DNA of 64,000 nt from Rhizobium rosettiformans (GCF_016806065.1 NZ_CP032405.1:914501-978500), one strand, 5' to 3'. Counted from the first letter of the stretch, positions 1 through 9,427 are shown. Made by a program: numbers and translations. Notes: generated by a model from the sequence alone, not told the origin.

Positions 1-572
1 GCTATATTCTGGCGCCCAAGCACCAGTCCTTCTGGGACACCTATGCGCTGCTTCCCTGGCTGGATGATCCGGTCTACATCCTGAAGCGCGAGCTGATGTG
101 GATCCCGGTCTTCGGTTGGTATGTCGCCAAGCAGCGGATGATCCCGGTCAATCGCGGCGCCAAGGGCAAGGTCATGGCTCAAGTGATCGAACGGACCAAG
201 TTGGAAATGGCCAATGGTCGCCAGCTGATCATCTATCCCGAGGGCACCCGCCGCCCGCCGGGCGCGCCGCCGGAATACAAATATGGCATCGCCCGTCTCT
301 ACCGCGACATCAACGTGCCCGTCGTGCCCGTCGCCATGCATCCCGGTCTCTTCTGGCCGCGCCGCAAGTTCCTGCGCTTTCCGGGTCACTTCGTCGTCCG
401 CATCCTGCCGCCGATCGAGCCGGGTCTCGATCCCGACGTCATGCAGGCAACCCTGATGGAACGCCTGGAGGCGGCAAGCGACGAATTGCTGATCAAGACG
501 GCCAAGGATAACCCGCAGCTGCCGCTGCCTCCCACGGCCGTGAACAGGCTGAAGGAACTCGGAGCGCTCTAA
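1..572 (+). CDS. plsC: 1-acyl-sn-glycerol-3-phosphate acyltransferase (5' truncated by window)
   Basis: Acyltransferase of phospholipid synthesis that converts lysophosphatidate to phosphatidate at the inner membrane. The reading frame is open from base 3, so the N-terminus (probably a membrane anchor) lies outside the window. The visible part starts just before the catalytic HX4D box, read as HQSFWD. The glycerophosphate-binding box YPEGTRR follows about 65 residues later, and a PVVPVAMHPG stretch fits motif IV. The gene converges on chaC, with a small hairpin between them. The family call is firm; the exact acyl preference is not visible. Confidence 0.88.
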   Translation, partial: YILAPKHQSFWDTYALLPWLDDPVYILKRELMWIPVFGWYVAKQRMIPVNRGAKGKVMAQVIERTKLEMANGRQLIIYPEGTRRPPGAPPEYKYGIARLYRDINVPVVPVAMHPGLFWPRRKFLRFPGHFVVRILPPIEPGLDPDVMQATLMERLEAASDELLIKTAKDNPQLPLPPTAVNRLKELGAL

Positions 573-598
573 GCGCATTCAAGACAGGAATGCGTTTG
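573..598. terminator. Hairpin between convergent plsC and chaC
   Basis: Arms CGCATTC (574-580) and GAATGCG (588-594) pair perfectly around a 7-base loop and are followed by TTT on the plus strand. The site sits between two converging genes, so it may end both transcripts. The U tract is short, so the call is tentative. Confidence 0.45.
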
Positions 599-603
599 GG
601 GCT

Positions 604-1131
604 TCAGGCTCCGTTCGCGGTGATGGCGGAAGCCACGCTCTCGAGCCAGTGGTCGCGGATGCCGATTTCCCTGAGATGGGCGACGGTATTGGCGACATAG
701 ACCGGATTGGGACCAGAGCGACCGACGGCGCCCTCGACGATCTGCGCCGCCTCCTCGACCGTGACGGCGCCTGCATATTGCGGGTGGGCCCGATCGATGA
801 CGTAGGTGAGCGCCCGGACAGAGCGGCCGTCGGAAAGCTGGGTGCGGACGTGGCGCTCGAGATAGACGCTGGTGACGAGTTCGCGTTCGCGCAGATAGTC
901 AACGGTGGACTGCCACGAAGATGGCGCGACCCGAAAGGCGACACCCTTGCAGGAGCCGCCGCGGTCGAGCCCCAGCACCAGGCCGGGCCTATCTTCGGTT
1001 CCGCGGTGAACATAGGAGCGCACACAGAGGGAACGACGATAACCGCCGAGCCGGGCAAGCACTCTTTCTTCATAGGGAAAGCCCGGATTCCACATCAGCG
1101 ATCCGTAGCCAAAGACCCAAAATTCGTCCAT
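604..1131 (-). CDS. chaC: Glutathione-specific gamma-glutamylcyclotransferase (ChaC family)
   Basis: Predicted cytosolic enzyme that cleaves glutathione to 5-oxoproline and Cys-Gly. The N-terminus reads VFGYGSLMW, the GYGS substrate loop typical of the ChaC/GGCT fold, and at about 175 residues it has the usual length. I start it at the ATG at 1131 (MDEFWVFGYG). A TTG four codons upstream is possible but less likely. It is divergent from the DUF2125 gene, with about 50 bases between the starts. The ChaC rather than plain GGCT assignment comes from overall sequence character and length. Confidence 0.85.
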   Translation of the reverse strand: MDEFWVFGYGSLMWNPGFPYEERVLARLGGYRRSLCVRSYVHRGTEDRPGLVLGLDRGGSCKGVAFRVAPSSWQSTVDYLRERELVTSVYLERHVRTQLSDGRSVRALTYVIDRAHPQYAGAVTVEEAAQIVEGAVGRSGPNPVYVANTVAHLREIGIRDHWLESVASAITANGA

Positions 1132-1181
1132 ATCGCACGCCAATCCAAGACACGTGAAGTGATCGCAACGAGGAGCATCCC

Positions 1182-2192
1182 ATGGCCATGTCGACCGCGC
1201 CGGAAAGCACGATCAGCCGAAAGGTTGTCCGGCTCGGCGTTTTGATCGTCCTCGTCATCGCTGTCTATAGTGTCGGCTGGTATTTTGCTGCGGAATTTCT
1301 GAAGAAACGCATTCTGACCTTCTTCGGCGGCGGAAATCCGGCAGGCGTCACCGCGACCTGCGAGGACGCGACGCTTGGCGGCTATCCCTTCCGCTTCCGG
1401 CTGAACTGCACGCGACTTGCCTTCGACGATCACTTCCAGGGCGTGGCCGCCTCCTTCGGCTCGATGCGCGCGGCAGCCCAGATCTACAACCCAGGCCATG
1501 TCGTCTGGGAGCTGGATGGCCCGGCGGAAATACGCTCCGCGCTCGGCTTCAACACCGCCATCGACTGGACCAACATGCAGTCCAGCTTCCGCATCGGACT
1601 GTCGGGCCTTTCGCGCAGTTCGCTGATGATGGAAGGGCTGAATGCGACGGTCACCTCGACGGTCTCGAACATGCAGGTGCAGATGACGGCGCCGAGCGCC
1701 CAGTCGCATGTCCGCCAGAACGAAGGCAATCTCGATTATGCGACGCTGGTCCGCGATATGTCGGTCTCGATTGGCGGCACCCAGATTGCGCTTCCGCCCA
1801 TCTCGGCAAGCCTCGACGCCACCTTCGCCGACAAGGGCGGACTGCTCGATCCCCGTGTCGCGCAGGAGCAGAAGCTCTACGGCACCAGGGGCGAGGTGCG
1901 CCGCATGGTGGTCGACATGGGCGAAGGCCGTGTTCTGACGCTGAGCGGCCCCTTCGAAGTGGGTGAGGACGGCCTGATCTCGGGGCGGATCAAACTGCAG
2001 GTCGAACAGGTCCGTGCCTGGCGCGATGCCATGAAGACGGCCTATCCGGAACAAGCCAGCATGATCGACAATGTCGCCAACGTGCTGCGGGCACTCGCCT
2101 TCGGCCGGGACGACAGCGAAGCCGAGATCACCATCCAGAACGGGGTGGCATCGCTTGGCTTCATTCCGCTTGGACAGATCCCGCCGCTTTAA
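1182..2192 (+). CDS. DUF2125 domain-containing protein
   Basis: A 336-residue protein with an N-terminal hydrophobic segment at about residues 18-36 (LGVLIVLVIAVYSVGWYF) that would act as an anchor or uncleaved signal. The remainder is a periplasmic, beta-rich-looking domain with no cysteine or enzyme motif I recognise. It resembles the DUF2125 family common in Rhizobiales, whose function is unknown to me. An AGGAG ribosome site at 1171-1175 supports the ATG at 1182. It converges on tyrC. Confidence 0.75.
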   Translation: MAMSTAPESTISRKVVRLGVLIVLVIAVYSVGWYFAAEFLKKRILTFFGGGNPAGVTATCEDATLGGYPFRFRLNCTRLAFDDHFQGVAASFGSMRAAAQIYNPGHVVWELDGPAEIRSALGFNTAIDWTNMQSSFRIGLSGLSRSSLMMEGLNATVTSTVSNMQVQMTAPSAQSHVRQNEGNLDYATLVRDMSVSIGGTQIALPPISASLDATFADKGGLLDPRVAQEQKLYGTRGEVRRMVVDMGEGRVLTLSGPFEVGEDGLISGRIKLQVEQVRAWRDAMKTAYPEQASMIDNVANVLRALAFGRDDSEAEITIQNGVASLGFIPLGQIPPL

Positions 2193-2207
2193 GGCGGCGG
2201 AATTGGC

Positions 2208-3131
2208 TCACTTGTCGAGCGCGTGACGGCCGAAGTCCGGCACGTCGACATCCTGGCCTGCCTGAACGATGGAACGGCGTATGGTGCGGGTGCGCGAAAA
2301 GAGTTCGAACAGCTTGTCCCCTTCGCCCCAGCGGATCGCCCGCTGCAGATAGGCAAGGTCCTCCGAAAAGCGCGCCAGCATTTCCAGGATCGCATCCTTG
2401 TTGTGCAGGCAGACATCCCGCCACATGGTCGGGTCCGAGGCGGCCAGACGCGTGAAATCGCGGAAACCCGAAGCGGAATACTTGATGACTTCCGATTCCG
2501 TCACCGCTTCCAGATCATCCGCCGTGCCGACGATGTTGTAGGCGATGATGTGCGGCAAATGCGAAACGATGGCGAGCACCTTGTCGTGGTGCTGCGGATC
2601 CATCTCGTCACACATCGATCCCAGCGCCTCCCAGAAACCGCGCAGACGGGCCATCGCTTGAGCATCCGTGCCTTCGAGCGGCGTGAAGATGCACCAGCGG
2701 CCCTTGAAGAGACCTGGAAAGCCGGCGTCGGGACCAGACTTCTCCGTACCCGCCAGCGGGTGTCCGGGAATGAAATGCACGTTGTCTGGCATATGCGGCG
2801 CCATCTGCGCGATGACGGATGCCTTGGTCGAGCCGACATCGGTAACGATGGCGCCGGGTTTCAGGTTGGGTGCGATCTGCTGCGCCACCGCTTCCGAGGC
2901 GCCGACCGGCACGGAGACGATGACCAGATCGGCATCCTTCACGGCATCGGCTACGGAGGCGACATAAACCGTGCCGAGCTCCAGTTCTTCCGCCCGCTTC
3001 AGCGTCTCGGGGCTGCGGGTCGAGATGACCACATCCTTGGCCAGGCCGAGCTTCTTGATGTCCCTTGCGATCGACGAGCCGATGAGGCCGATACCGATCA
3101 GGGCGATGCGGTCGAACAGGATTTCAGACAT
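2208..3131 (-). CDS. tyrC: Prephenate/arogenate dehydrogenase
   Basis: NAD(P)-dependent oxidative decarboxylation of prephenate or arogenate in tyrosine synthesis. The N-terminus has the Rossmann loop GIGLIGSSIA, with further family motifs (TDVGSTKA, FIPGHPLAGTEKSG, and SHLPHIIAYN) across 307 residues. The start codon overlaps the hisC stop by one base, so the two genes are translationally coupled. Co-location of hisC and tyrC is usual in rhizobia because the HisC aminotransferase can also act on aromatic substrates. Prephenate versus arogenate preference cannot be read from the sequence. Confidence 0.9.
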   Translation of the reverse strand: MSEILFDRIALIGIGLIGSSIARDIKKLGLAKDVVISTRSPETLKRAEELELGTVYVASVADAVKDADLVIVSVPVGASEAVAQQIAPNLKPGAIVTDVGSTKASVIAQMAPHMPDNVHFIPGHPLAGTEKSGPDAGFPGLFKGRWCIFTPLEGTDAQAMARLRGFWEALGSMCDEMDPQHHDKVLAIVSHLPHIIAYNIVGTADDLEAVTESEVIKYSASGFRDFTRLAASDPTMWRDVCLHNKDAILEMLARFSEDLAYLQRAIRWGEGDKLFELFSRTRTIRRSIVQAGQDVDVPDFGRHALDK

Positions 3132-4234
3132 CAGGAGCGTTCCATGAATTCGGTGAGGGTAGCGATCACGCCGGTATTGGCCTCCTCGCTACCGATCGTC
3201 ATGCGGAGTGCATTGGGAAAACCATAGGACGAGACGGCGCGCAAGACGAAGCCGCGTTCTGTCAGGAAAGCATCGGCATCGGATGCCCGCTTTCTGTCCT
3301 GATCGGGGAAGTGGATCAGGATGAAATTGGTCACCGAGGGCGTAACCTCCAGGCCGAGAGCGGTAAGCGCCTCGGACACCCGCGCGAGCCAGACTTGATT
3401 GTGTTCGACGGCTTTCGCCACATGTGCCTGGTCGCGCATGGCGGCAGCCCCGGCGAGCAGAGCCGGTGTGTTGATGTTGAACGGTCCGCGCACCCGGTTC
3501 ATCGTGTCGATGATCTCGGCGGGGCCATAGATCCAGCCGATGCGCAACGATGCCAGCCCATAGACCTTGGCGAAGGTCCGGGTCATCACGACGTTGCGGT
3601 TGGCGGAGACCAGCTCGATACCGGCCTCATAATCGTTGCGGCGGACATATTCGGCATAGGCGGCGTCGAGCACGAGGATGACATGCGGCGGAAGCTCCGC
3701 ATGCAGCCGCTTGATATCGGCATAGGGCACATAGGTGCCGGTCGGGTTGCCGGGATTGGTGAGGAAGACGATCTTCGTGCGCGCGGAGACGGCGGCAAGG
3801 ATCGCATCGACGTCGACGCGCCGATCGGTTTCCATGACCGTCACGGGCGTGCCGCCGGCAGCCAGGATCTGGATGCGGTAGAGCAGGAAGCCATGTTCGG
3901 TGATGATGGCTTCGTCGCCGGGTCCGAGATAAATGTTGGCGAGCAGAGCCAGCAACTCGCCCGAACCATTGCCGCAGAGGATGTTGGCCGGGTTAAGCCC
4001 ATGCACCTCGGCGATCGCATCACGCAGCACGCGCGCCTGTCCGTCGGGATAGATCTCAAGCGTTTCAGCCGCCATTCGAAAAGCGTCCATGGCCTTCGGG
4101 CTTGGACCCACCGGCGTTTCATTGGACGACAGCTTGAAGACGCGGGAAGCCCCGCCCGCATGGTCCTTGCCAGGAACATAGGCGGCGATCTCCATGACCC
4201 CGGCACGGGGTGTCGGCTTCGTCGAGGCGTTCAT
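3131..4234 (-). CDS. hisC: Histidinol-phosphate aminotransferase
   Basis: PLP-dependent class I/II aminotransferase that converts imidazole acetol phosphate plus glutamate to histidinol phosphate, probably also acting on aromatic 2-oxo acids. Visible motifs are [10 protein letters not shown] near the N-terminus, [17 protein letters not shown], and the PLP lysine in [11 protein letters not shown] place the start at the ATG at 4234 ([10 protein letters not shown]); ATG 4243 and a longer form to 4279 stay open but begin with non-conserved sequence. It is followed without a gap by tyrC. Confidence 0.9.
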   Translation of the reverse strand: MNASTKPTPRAGVMEIAAYVPGKDHAGGASRVFKLSSNETPVGPSPKAMDAFRMAAETLEIYPDGQARVLRDAIAEVHGLNPANILCGNGSGELLALLANIYLGPGDEAIITEHGFLLYRIQILAAGGTPVTVMETDRRVDVDAILAAVSARTKIVFLTNPGNPTGTYVPYADIKRLHAELPPHVILVLDAAYAEYVRRNDYEAGIELVSANRNVVMTRTFAKVYGLASLRIGWIYGPAEIIDTMNRVRGPFNINTPALLAGAAAMRDQAHVAKAVEHNQVWLARVSEALTALGLEVTPSVTNFILIHFPDQDRKRASDADAFLTERGFVLRAVSSYGFPNALRMTIGSEEANTGVIATLTEFMERS

Positions 4235-4368
4235 GAGGCGCATTCCCGGCCATCGGATGGCAAGAGGCCACCCCTTCACATGGGATTGGGATTACTGCGG
4301 AAAACGCGCTTTGTCGAGGCTGGCGAGCGCCGCAGCCTGGCGAGGGGACATCCGACACTCTACGCTTT

Positions 4369-5121
4369 TCAGACCTCGGGAGACCGATTGCGGGTCGTCG
4401 GCACGCCCTGTGGTGCGAGCACCGGCGCAAAGACGCGGCGCGAAGCACGCGCGGCAACGGGCAGTCCCTGATAGAGCCGCTTCTGCGCCTCGACGACGAT
4501 GACACCGGAAAAGGCCGGCCAGAGAACCCGGCCAAGCCGCTCGAAGCCGCGGCGAAGGCGCAGGACTGCACGGATCTTCGACGGCGGGAAGAACAAGGCC
4601 TCTGCCGAAGCGCCGGGTGTGAAGTTGGTCTCGCGCAGCAGCGCGGTGAGCTGGCCGCGCGAATAGGGACGGCCCGAACCGAAGGGCGTGTGCTCCATGC
4701 GTGCCCAGACACCACGACGATTGGGTACGACGATGACGAGGCGGCCGCCGGGTGCCAGCACGCGCCAGACTTCCTTCAGCGTTTCGCGCGGATTCTCGGC
4801 GAATTCGAGGGAATGAACCATGAGAACGCGGTCGACCGAACTATCGGGTAGAGGCAGTTCCTCGTCGAAGACCAGCGCCGTGGCCGAGGGTTCGCCGACC
4901 GGCCAGTTCACCGCGCCCTGCCCTGCCGGCATGAAGGCCATGGTGCGCTCGGTGTCGGCACGGAAGCGTTCGAGAAAGGGAATACAGTAGCCGAGGCCTA
5001 CAAGCCGTTCCTGCGGCAGGCGCGCCCAGACCGAGGAAATCGCCAAGGCAACCGATTGCTCCGCCACTCGGCCGAGCATCGTATAATAAAACTGCCTCAG
5101 ATCGACGATATCGACATGCAT
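4369..5121 (-). CDS. Class I SAM-dependent methyltransferase
   Basis: A 250-residue putative methyltransferase of the UbiE/type-11 kind. The motif-II-like stretch [19 protein letters not shown] and the [10 protein letters not shown] strand are clear, but motif I is degenerate, so the substrate is unknown. The chosen ATG at 5121 ([11 protein letters not shown]) leaves 90 bases to the divergent gloB start. Longer versions would run into the gloB upstream region. The methyltransferase beside gloB and hisC-tyrC is an arrangement I associate with rhizobial genomes, but it does not reveal the function. Confidence 0.78.
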   Translation of the reverse strand: MHVDIVDLRQFYYTMLGRVAEQSVALAISSVWARLPQERLVGLGYCIPFLERFRADTERTMAFMPAGQGAVNWPVGEPSATALVFDEELPLPDSSVDRVLMVHSLEFAENPRETLKEVWRVLAPGGRLVIVVPNRRGVWARMEHTPFGSGRPYSRGQLTALLRETNFTPGASAEALFFPPSKIRAVLRLRRGFERLGRVLWPAFSGVIVVEAQKRLYQGLPVAARASRRVFAPVLAPQGVPTTRNRSPEV

Positions 5122-5211
5122 GAACTTATTGTTAGCAGCCCATCCTTGGACTTCAAGCTGCAAGAGGGTACATTCCCGGCAACGAGGTGGGACATAAAAA
5201 GCGGGTCGACA

Positions 5212-5982
5212 ATGAAATCACTGCAGATCGAGGTATTCCTCTGCCGAAGTGACAACTTCGGCGTGCTCCTGCATTGCCCGGAAACCGGGGAGACTGCGTC
5301 GATCGACGCACCGGAATTCGGTCCAATCGTGGCATCGGCGGAGAAGCGGGGCTGGACGATCACTCATATCTTCACGACCCATCACCACGGTGACCATGTC
5401 GAGGCCAATCTGGCATTGAAGGAAAAATACGGCTGCGAGATCATCGGGCCGCGCAACGAGGCGGCGGTGATCCCCGGCATCGATCGCACCGTGGGCGACG
5501 AAGACGAGTTCACCTTTGCCAAGCGACCGGTGCGGGTGATCGAGACGCCGGGCCACACGGCGGGGCACATCTGCTACTACCTGCCCGAGGATATGCTGCT
5601 CTTTGCCGCCGACACGCTCTTCGCCCTCGGCTGCGGGCGTCTCTTCGAACGATCCGCGCTCGACATGTGGCATTCCCTGCAGAAGCTTGCGGCGCTGCCC
5701 GACGAGACCATTGTCTATTTCGGCCATGAATACACACTCTCCAATGCCCGCTTCGCACTGACGGTCGATCCGGAGAATGCAAGGCTCAGATCCCGCGCCG
5801 AACTGATCGAAATGCAGCGCAAGCGCGGCGACTTCACCATTCCAACGACCATCGGCCTGGAGAAGGAAACCAATCCCTTCCTGCGCGCCGGCGACCCGGA
5901 TATCCGGAGCACGCTCGGCATGGAAGGCGCGACTAACGACGAGGTCTTCGCGGAAATCCGCAAGCGCAAGGACTCTTTCTGA
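5212..5982 (+). CDS. gloB: Hydroxyacylglutathione hydrolase (glyoxalase II)
   Basis: Hydrolyses S-lactoylglutathione to lactate and glutathione, the second step of methylglyoxal detoxification. This is a metallo-beta-lactamase fold protein with the metal motif THHHGDH, a second metal ligand in ETPGHTAGH, the aspartate in FAADTLF and the C-terminal FGHEYT histidine. At 256 residues it has the family length. An open frame extends upstream to 5056, but GloB homologues start close to the sequence [17 protein letters not shown], so I use ATG 5212. The cupin gene follows with a one-base overlap. Confidence 0.92.
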   Translation: MKSLQIEVFLCRSDNFGVLLHCPETGETASIDAPEFGPIVASAEKRGWTITHIFTTHHHGDHVEANLALKEKYGCEIIGPRNEAAVIPGIDRTVGDEDEFTFAKRPVRVIETPGHTAGHICYYLPEDMLLFAADTLFALGCGRLFERSALDMWHSLQKLAALPDETIVYFGHEYTLSNARFALTVDPENARLRSRAELIEMQRKRGDFTIPTTIGLEKETNPFLRAGDPDIRSTLGMEGATNDEVFAEIRKRKDSF

Positions 5983-6404
5983 TGCAGGCAGCCGATATCA
6001 TCGAAACCCTCGGCATGCAGCGCCATCCCGAGGGCGGCTGGTATGTGGAAACCTATCGGGACGAACACGGCGGGCCCCGGGGCCATTCAACGGCGATCTA
6101 CTATCTCCTGCAGGCCGGCGAACGGTCTCACTGGCACAAGGTCAAGGATGCCGCGGAGGCCTGGCACTTCTATGCCGGTGCGCCACTTGCCCTGCACCGT
6201 TCGAAGGACGGCGTGACGCAGGAGACGGTCGTGCTGGGGCTCGATCTCGCAGCCGGTCAGCGTCCTCAGGCGATCATTGATGCCGATGAATGGCAGGCGG
6301 CGGAAAGTCTCGGCGAGTTTACCCTTGTCGGCTGCACCGTAGCGCCCGGCTTCGACTTTTCCGCTTTCGAAATGGCGCCGCCAGGCTGGGCACCGGGCGC
6401 ATAA
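5982..6404 (+). CDS. Cupin domain-containing protein (DUF985 type)
   Basis: A 140-residue single-domain cupin. The N-terminus (LGMQRHPEGGWYVETYRD) and the SHWHKVKDAAEAWHFYAG stretch are characteristic of the DUF985/Cupin_5 family. Its start codon overlaps the gloB stop (TGATG), indicating co-translation. The function is not established; the pairing suggests a small-molecule or detoxification role, which is inference only. Confidence 0.82.
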   Translation: MQAADIIETLGMQRHPEGGWYVETYRDEHGGPRGHSTAIYYLLQAGERSHWHKVKDAAEAWHFYAGAPLALHRSKDGVTQETVVLGLDLAAGQRPQAIIDADEWQAAESLGEFTLVGCTVAPGFDFSAFEMAPPGWAPGA

Positions 6405-6413
6405 GCCCGCCAA

Positions 6414-7055
6414 TCAGACCTCGGACAGCGTCAGCGTCAGGATCACCTGCGCGGCATAATAGGTCACCCAGACAAAATAGGCGGCCATGCCATCGATCGG
6501 ATGATCGGGGCCCGTCCAGTATTTGCGGATCGTCAGCACGATATCCGAGAGGATGAAAAGCGCCGCGCCGACAAAGGCTAGCGGATTGGCGAGGCCGAGC
6601 GTCAGCCAAACAAGCACCATGAACAAGAAGACATAGACGCCGATGGGCAGCGCCAGTCGTCCGGCAGGCTTCCAGATGCGCACAAGCACGCCGAAGGTCA
6701 GGATCGCGACAAGCGCGCCGGCGATCACCCGCCAGGGATCGGCAAAGGCAATGTCGAGGTCGGTGAGCGTCGCGAGCAAGGCCACATAGGCGATGTGGGC
6801 TGAGAGGAAGGCGGCGACACCACCGACAAAGGCACGGTCTCCCTCAAAGGCGAGCGACCAGTCGCCAAGGGCTCCGAACAAAAGGGCGGCAACCAGCAGC
6901 GGATGGGCGCCGACGGCATAGGCATAGAGAGCGAGAAGCAGGACAGGCAACGTCTTCCAGACGGCCCGGAACACTGTTTTCTCCCGCGGCAGGATCCAGA
7001 GATAGCTGGTACCGAGCGCGACCGAAAGCCAGAGGATGCCGGTCGCAGTGGCCAT
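6414..7055 (-). CDS. YhhN family membrane protein (lysoplasmalogenase-like)
   Basis: A 213-residue integral membrane protein with about seven hydrophobic segments, matching the YhhN/TMEM86 family. Some members hydrolyse lysoplasmalogen. Visible motifs include FGALGDWSLAFE and FVWVTYYAAQVILT. A GGGAG site lies just ahead of the ATG at 7055. It is 11 bases downstream of the EamA transporter gene and probably co-transcribed with it. Plasmalogens are not expected in rhizobia, so the real substrate is open. Confidence 0.78.
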   Translation of the reverse strand: MATATGILWLSVALGTSYLWILPREKTVFRAVWKTLPVLLLALYAYAVGAHPLLVAALLFGALGDWSLAFEGDRAFVGGVAAFLSAHIAYVALLATLTDLDIAFADPWRVIAGALVAILTFGVLVRIWKPAGRLALPIGVYVFLFMVLVWLTLGLANPLAFVGAALFILSDIVLTIRKYWTGPDHPIDGMAAYFVWVTYYAAQVILTLTLSEV

Positions 7056-7066
7056 TCAATCTCCCG

Positions 7067-7945
7067 TCAGGTCGCGCGCTCCGATTTGCGGAAAACCATA
7101 TCGCGAGCCGCGAGCACAGCGCCACCTGTGATAAGCAGGCATGAAAGGCCAATTCTGACGCTAATCTCGCCAAAGCCAAAAATGATCAGGATCAGCGTGG
7201 ACAGAAGCGGCGCGGCATAGCTGGAAACACCGAGGATCTGGATGTCGCCGTTCTTCACCCCATAGTCCCAGACATAGAAGGCAAGCCCGACCGGAAGCAG
7301 CCCAAGCCCGATCACCGCGGCCCATTGCGCCATCGTATCTGGCCAGACGGTGGTTTCGAGCGCGAGATGGCAGAGAAGCGATAGAGCCGATGTCGCAAGG
7401 CAGAAGCCGGTGACGACATCGGTCGACACCTTCTCGAACTTGCGACTGATCAGCGAATAGGCGGCCCAGGTGAAGGCGCAGAGCAAGGCGGTGAAATAGC
7501 CGAGGCTATAGGCCGGATCAAAGGCGAAGCCGTTCTTGCCGACAATGAGCGCGGTTCCGGCAAGGCCACACAGCGCGCCGACGATATGGTGCCAGCCGAG
7601 CCTTTCGCCCGGCAGGAGCGCCGAGCCGACGACGATCAGAAGCGGCCAGAGATAGGCGATCAGCCCGGCCTCGACGGCCGGGGCATTCCGGAGTGCGGTG
7701 AAATAGAGAAAATGATAGCCGAAGAGGCCACCGACGCCGGCGAGCCAGACCTTCGGCGGCTGGCGGAGCTCCTTCAACCGCTCCGGTTTGGCGATGAACA
7801 ACAGGATGCCGGGCAGGCTGCCGATCGCAAAGGTGACGGCCGAAAGCTGGAAGGGCGGCATGGTGCCCGAGGCCGCCGTCATCAGCGCAAGAAAGGACCA
7901 CATCAGGATCGCAGTGAACCCGATCAGCGTTGCCTTGGTCTTCAT
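7067..7945 (-). CDS. EamA/DMT-family transporter (YddG-like)
   Basis: A 292-residue, ten-helix member of the drug/metabolite transporter superfamily, with two EamA repeats: roughly residues 5-135 and 150-285. The sequence (ILMWSFLALMTAASG and GLIAYLWPLLIVVGSALLPGE) resembles YddG-type aromatic amino acid exporters. The substrate is not readable from sequence. It lies just upstream of the YhhN gene on the same strand. Confidence 0.82.
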   Translation of the reverse strand: MKTKATLIGFTAILMWSFLALMTAASGTMPPFQLSAVTFAIGSLPGILLFIAKPERLKELRQPPKVWLAGVGGLFGYHFLYFTALRNAPAVEAGLIAYLWPLLIVVGSALLPGERLGWHHIVGALCGLAGTALIVGKNGFAFDPAYSLGYFTALLCAFTWAAYSLISRKFEKVSTDVVTGFCLATSALSLLCHLALETTVWPDTMAQWAAVIGLGLLPVGLAFYVWDYGVKNGDIQILGVSSYAAPLLSTLILIIFGFGEISVRIGLSCLLITGGAVLAARDMVFRKSERAT

Positions 7946-7978
7946 GAAATCCCCTGATGCGGGGCTCGCCCGCTGAAA

Positions 7979-8740
7979 CTAGCCGTCGAACTTCTCTGCC
8001 GTCACATGCACGGTTCCGTAGCGGGTCGGGATCCGCGCATAGACAGGTGCATATAGCTGCAGCGTCGCAGTCTTGGCAAACCAGATCTCCATGCCGCTCA
8101 CCGACTTCAGATATTCGATGTCCTTGCGGCCCTGGCGGTAACCGGACTTCGGCACGTAGCGGACCGAACAGACGATGGCCTCGCCCTTGGCACTGCCGGC
8201 GGAGAAGGTTGCGGAGCGGTTCGGCGAGAGAACGAGATCCATGCGGCTTTCGCCGTCATAGACGGGCAGGGTCTGGCCGCAGACATCGGAATTGCCGGGG
8301 ATGAGGAGAGCGCCGATCGGATCGAGGACCGACTTCAGGTCACCGGGTTGGACGTGCACCCAGGTATCCGGTTTCGGCCGCTCCGGTGTGACCTTGGTTT
8401 CCACCACATTACCGCCAGCGAAAAGCACCTCGTAGGTATGTTTCCGCTTGCCGCTCTTGTAGTCGAGCACATAGCGCTCCGGGTTCATGCTCCCGCCGGA
8501 CATGCGACCGGACACGGTGCTGTCGGCAGACACCTCGCGCACGATGTCGACGAGGCTCGACGAATGAAACTGGCCGGAAATCGTGTATCGCTCGTTTTCG
8601 ACGGCCGTCTGAAAGGTCATGCGCGCAATCGGCAAGACGCCGAGAGAAACCTTGTAGGATGTGTCGTAGCGATAATCGGCAGCCCCGGCGCCACCGGCGG
8701 CAAGGACGAGGAAGGCGGTAAGGAAGCCGGTCGGACGCAA
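7979..8740 (-). CDS. DUF3108 domain-containing secreted protein
   Basis: A 253-residue exported protein. A signal peptide covers about residues 1-20 (FLTAFLVLAAGGAGAA) and is followed by YRYDTSYKVSLGVLPIARM, the usual opening of DUF3108 proteins. The initiation codon is a TTG at 8740. It is preceded by GGAG at about 7 bases, and an in-frame stop lies just upstream, so no earlier start is available. The function is unknown. It is divergent from rpmB. Confidence 0.78.
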   Translation of the reverse strand: MRPTGFLTAFLVLAAGGAGAADYRYDTSYKVSLGVLPIARMTFQTAVENERYTISGQFHSSSLVDIVREVSADSTVSGRMSGGSMNPERYVLDYKSGKRKHTYEVLFAGGNVVETKVTPERPKPDTWVHVQPGDLKSVLDPIGALLIPGNSDVCGQTLPVYDGESRMDLVLSPNRSATFSAGSAKGEAIVCSVRYVPKSGYRQGRKDIEYLKSVSGMEIWFAKTATLQLYAPVYARIPTRYGTVHVTAEKFDG

Positions 8741-8860
8741 ATGCCATCTCCATCATGGGAATGCCGGCGGACCGGCGTCTGGAAGATGCATACTCGCCGT
8801 GGACTGTGGCAAGAAAATATCCTACACCTGCCCTGGCGCCCGGAAAATCCAAGGTTTGGC

Positions 8861-8889
8861 TTGACGCGCCGGTTCTCACTGACTATAGA
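8861..8889 (+). promoter_or_regulatory. Sigma-70 type promoter of rpmB
   Basis: TTGACG (8861-8866) and TATAGA (8884-8889) are separated by exactly 17 bases, close to the housekeeping consensus. Transcription would begin near 8896, giving an rpmB leader of about 84 bases. Confidence 0.75.
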
Positions 8890-8979
8890 ACCGCAACTTT
8901 CCAATCAGACGCTGTTGGATTGCCTCGCCGGCATTTGGCCGGAAGCGATGCGATGGCCTAGAAAAACAATAGGTGTACC

Positions 8980-9270
8980 ATGTCCCGCAGTTGCGAATTG
9001 ACCGGCAAGGGCGTCCAGTCGGGCAACAACGTGAGCCACGCGAACAACAAGACCAAGCGCCGGTTCCTGCCGAACCTGTGCGACGTCACGCTGATCTCGG
9101 ACGCTCTGAACCAGCGCTTCCGCCTGCGCGTTTCGGCTGCTGCCCTGCGCACGGTCGAGCATCGCGGTGGTCTCGATGCATTCCTGATCAAGGCTTCTGA
9201 AAACGAACTGAGCATGCGCGCTCGTCTGCTGCGTCGCCAGATCGTCAAGAAGACCGCTGAAGCCGCTTAA
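8980..9270 (+). CDS. rpmB: 50S ribosomal protein L28
   Basis: A 96-residue structural protein of the large ribosomal subunit. It opens [20 protein letters not shown] and carries the [10 protein letters not shown] signature typical of alphaproteobacterial L28, followed by a basic C-terminus ([12 protein letters not shown]). An AGGTG site precedes the ATG. It has its own strong promoter and a strong terminator, so it is monocistronic. Confidence 0.97.
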   Translation: MSRSCELTGKGVQSGNNVSHANNKTKRRFLPNLCDVTLISDALNQRFRLRVSAAALRTVEHRGGLDAFLIKASENELSMRARLLRRQIVKKTAEAA

Positions 9271-9294
9271 TAGCGTCATTCGGCCAGACTTTCG

Positions 9295-9332
9295 AAAGGC
9301 TTGACCGGTTCGCCGGGCAAGCCTTTTCGTTT
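9295..9332 (+). terminator. rpmB terminator
   Basis: A long hairpin (arms AAAGGCTTG and CAAGCCTTT, continued by CCGG/CCGG around a TTCG tetraloop) ends in TTTTCGTTT, 25 bases after the rpmB stop. Confidence 0.88.
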
Positions 9333-9397
9333 GGAATGTCAATGCATGTGAAATGCCTGGCATTGCACCCGTCCTTTTTACAGTATTGTCCCTCCAA

Positions 9398-9427
9398 CTG
9401 GTGGCATCACCCAGGATAAAAAAATGC
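9398..9427 (+). promoter_or_regulatory. Candidate preQ1-I riboswitch overlapping the transporter start codon
   Basis: P1 is CTGG (9398-9401) pairing with CCAG (9411-9414). The loop TGGCATCAC contains GCAT (9404-9407), which can pair with ATGC (9424-9427), giving the H-type pseudoknot of class I preQ1 aptamers. The linker GATAAAAAA is the A-rich tail expected between P1 and P2. The P2 3' strand is the ATG start codon plus one base, and the AGGA ribosome site (9413-9416) lies at the P1 edge. Ligand binding should therefore block translation. The downstream gene is a predicted queuosine-precursor transporter, the expected client. The P1 loop is shorter by a few bases than the best-known examples. 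Confidence 0.72.

Noticed and set aside
4369..5211. A longer gloB starting at 5056 that overlaps the methyltransferase start
   Set aside because: The extra 52 residues do not resemble glyoxalase II and would overlap the divergent gene; the family start is at 5212.
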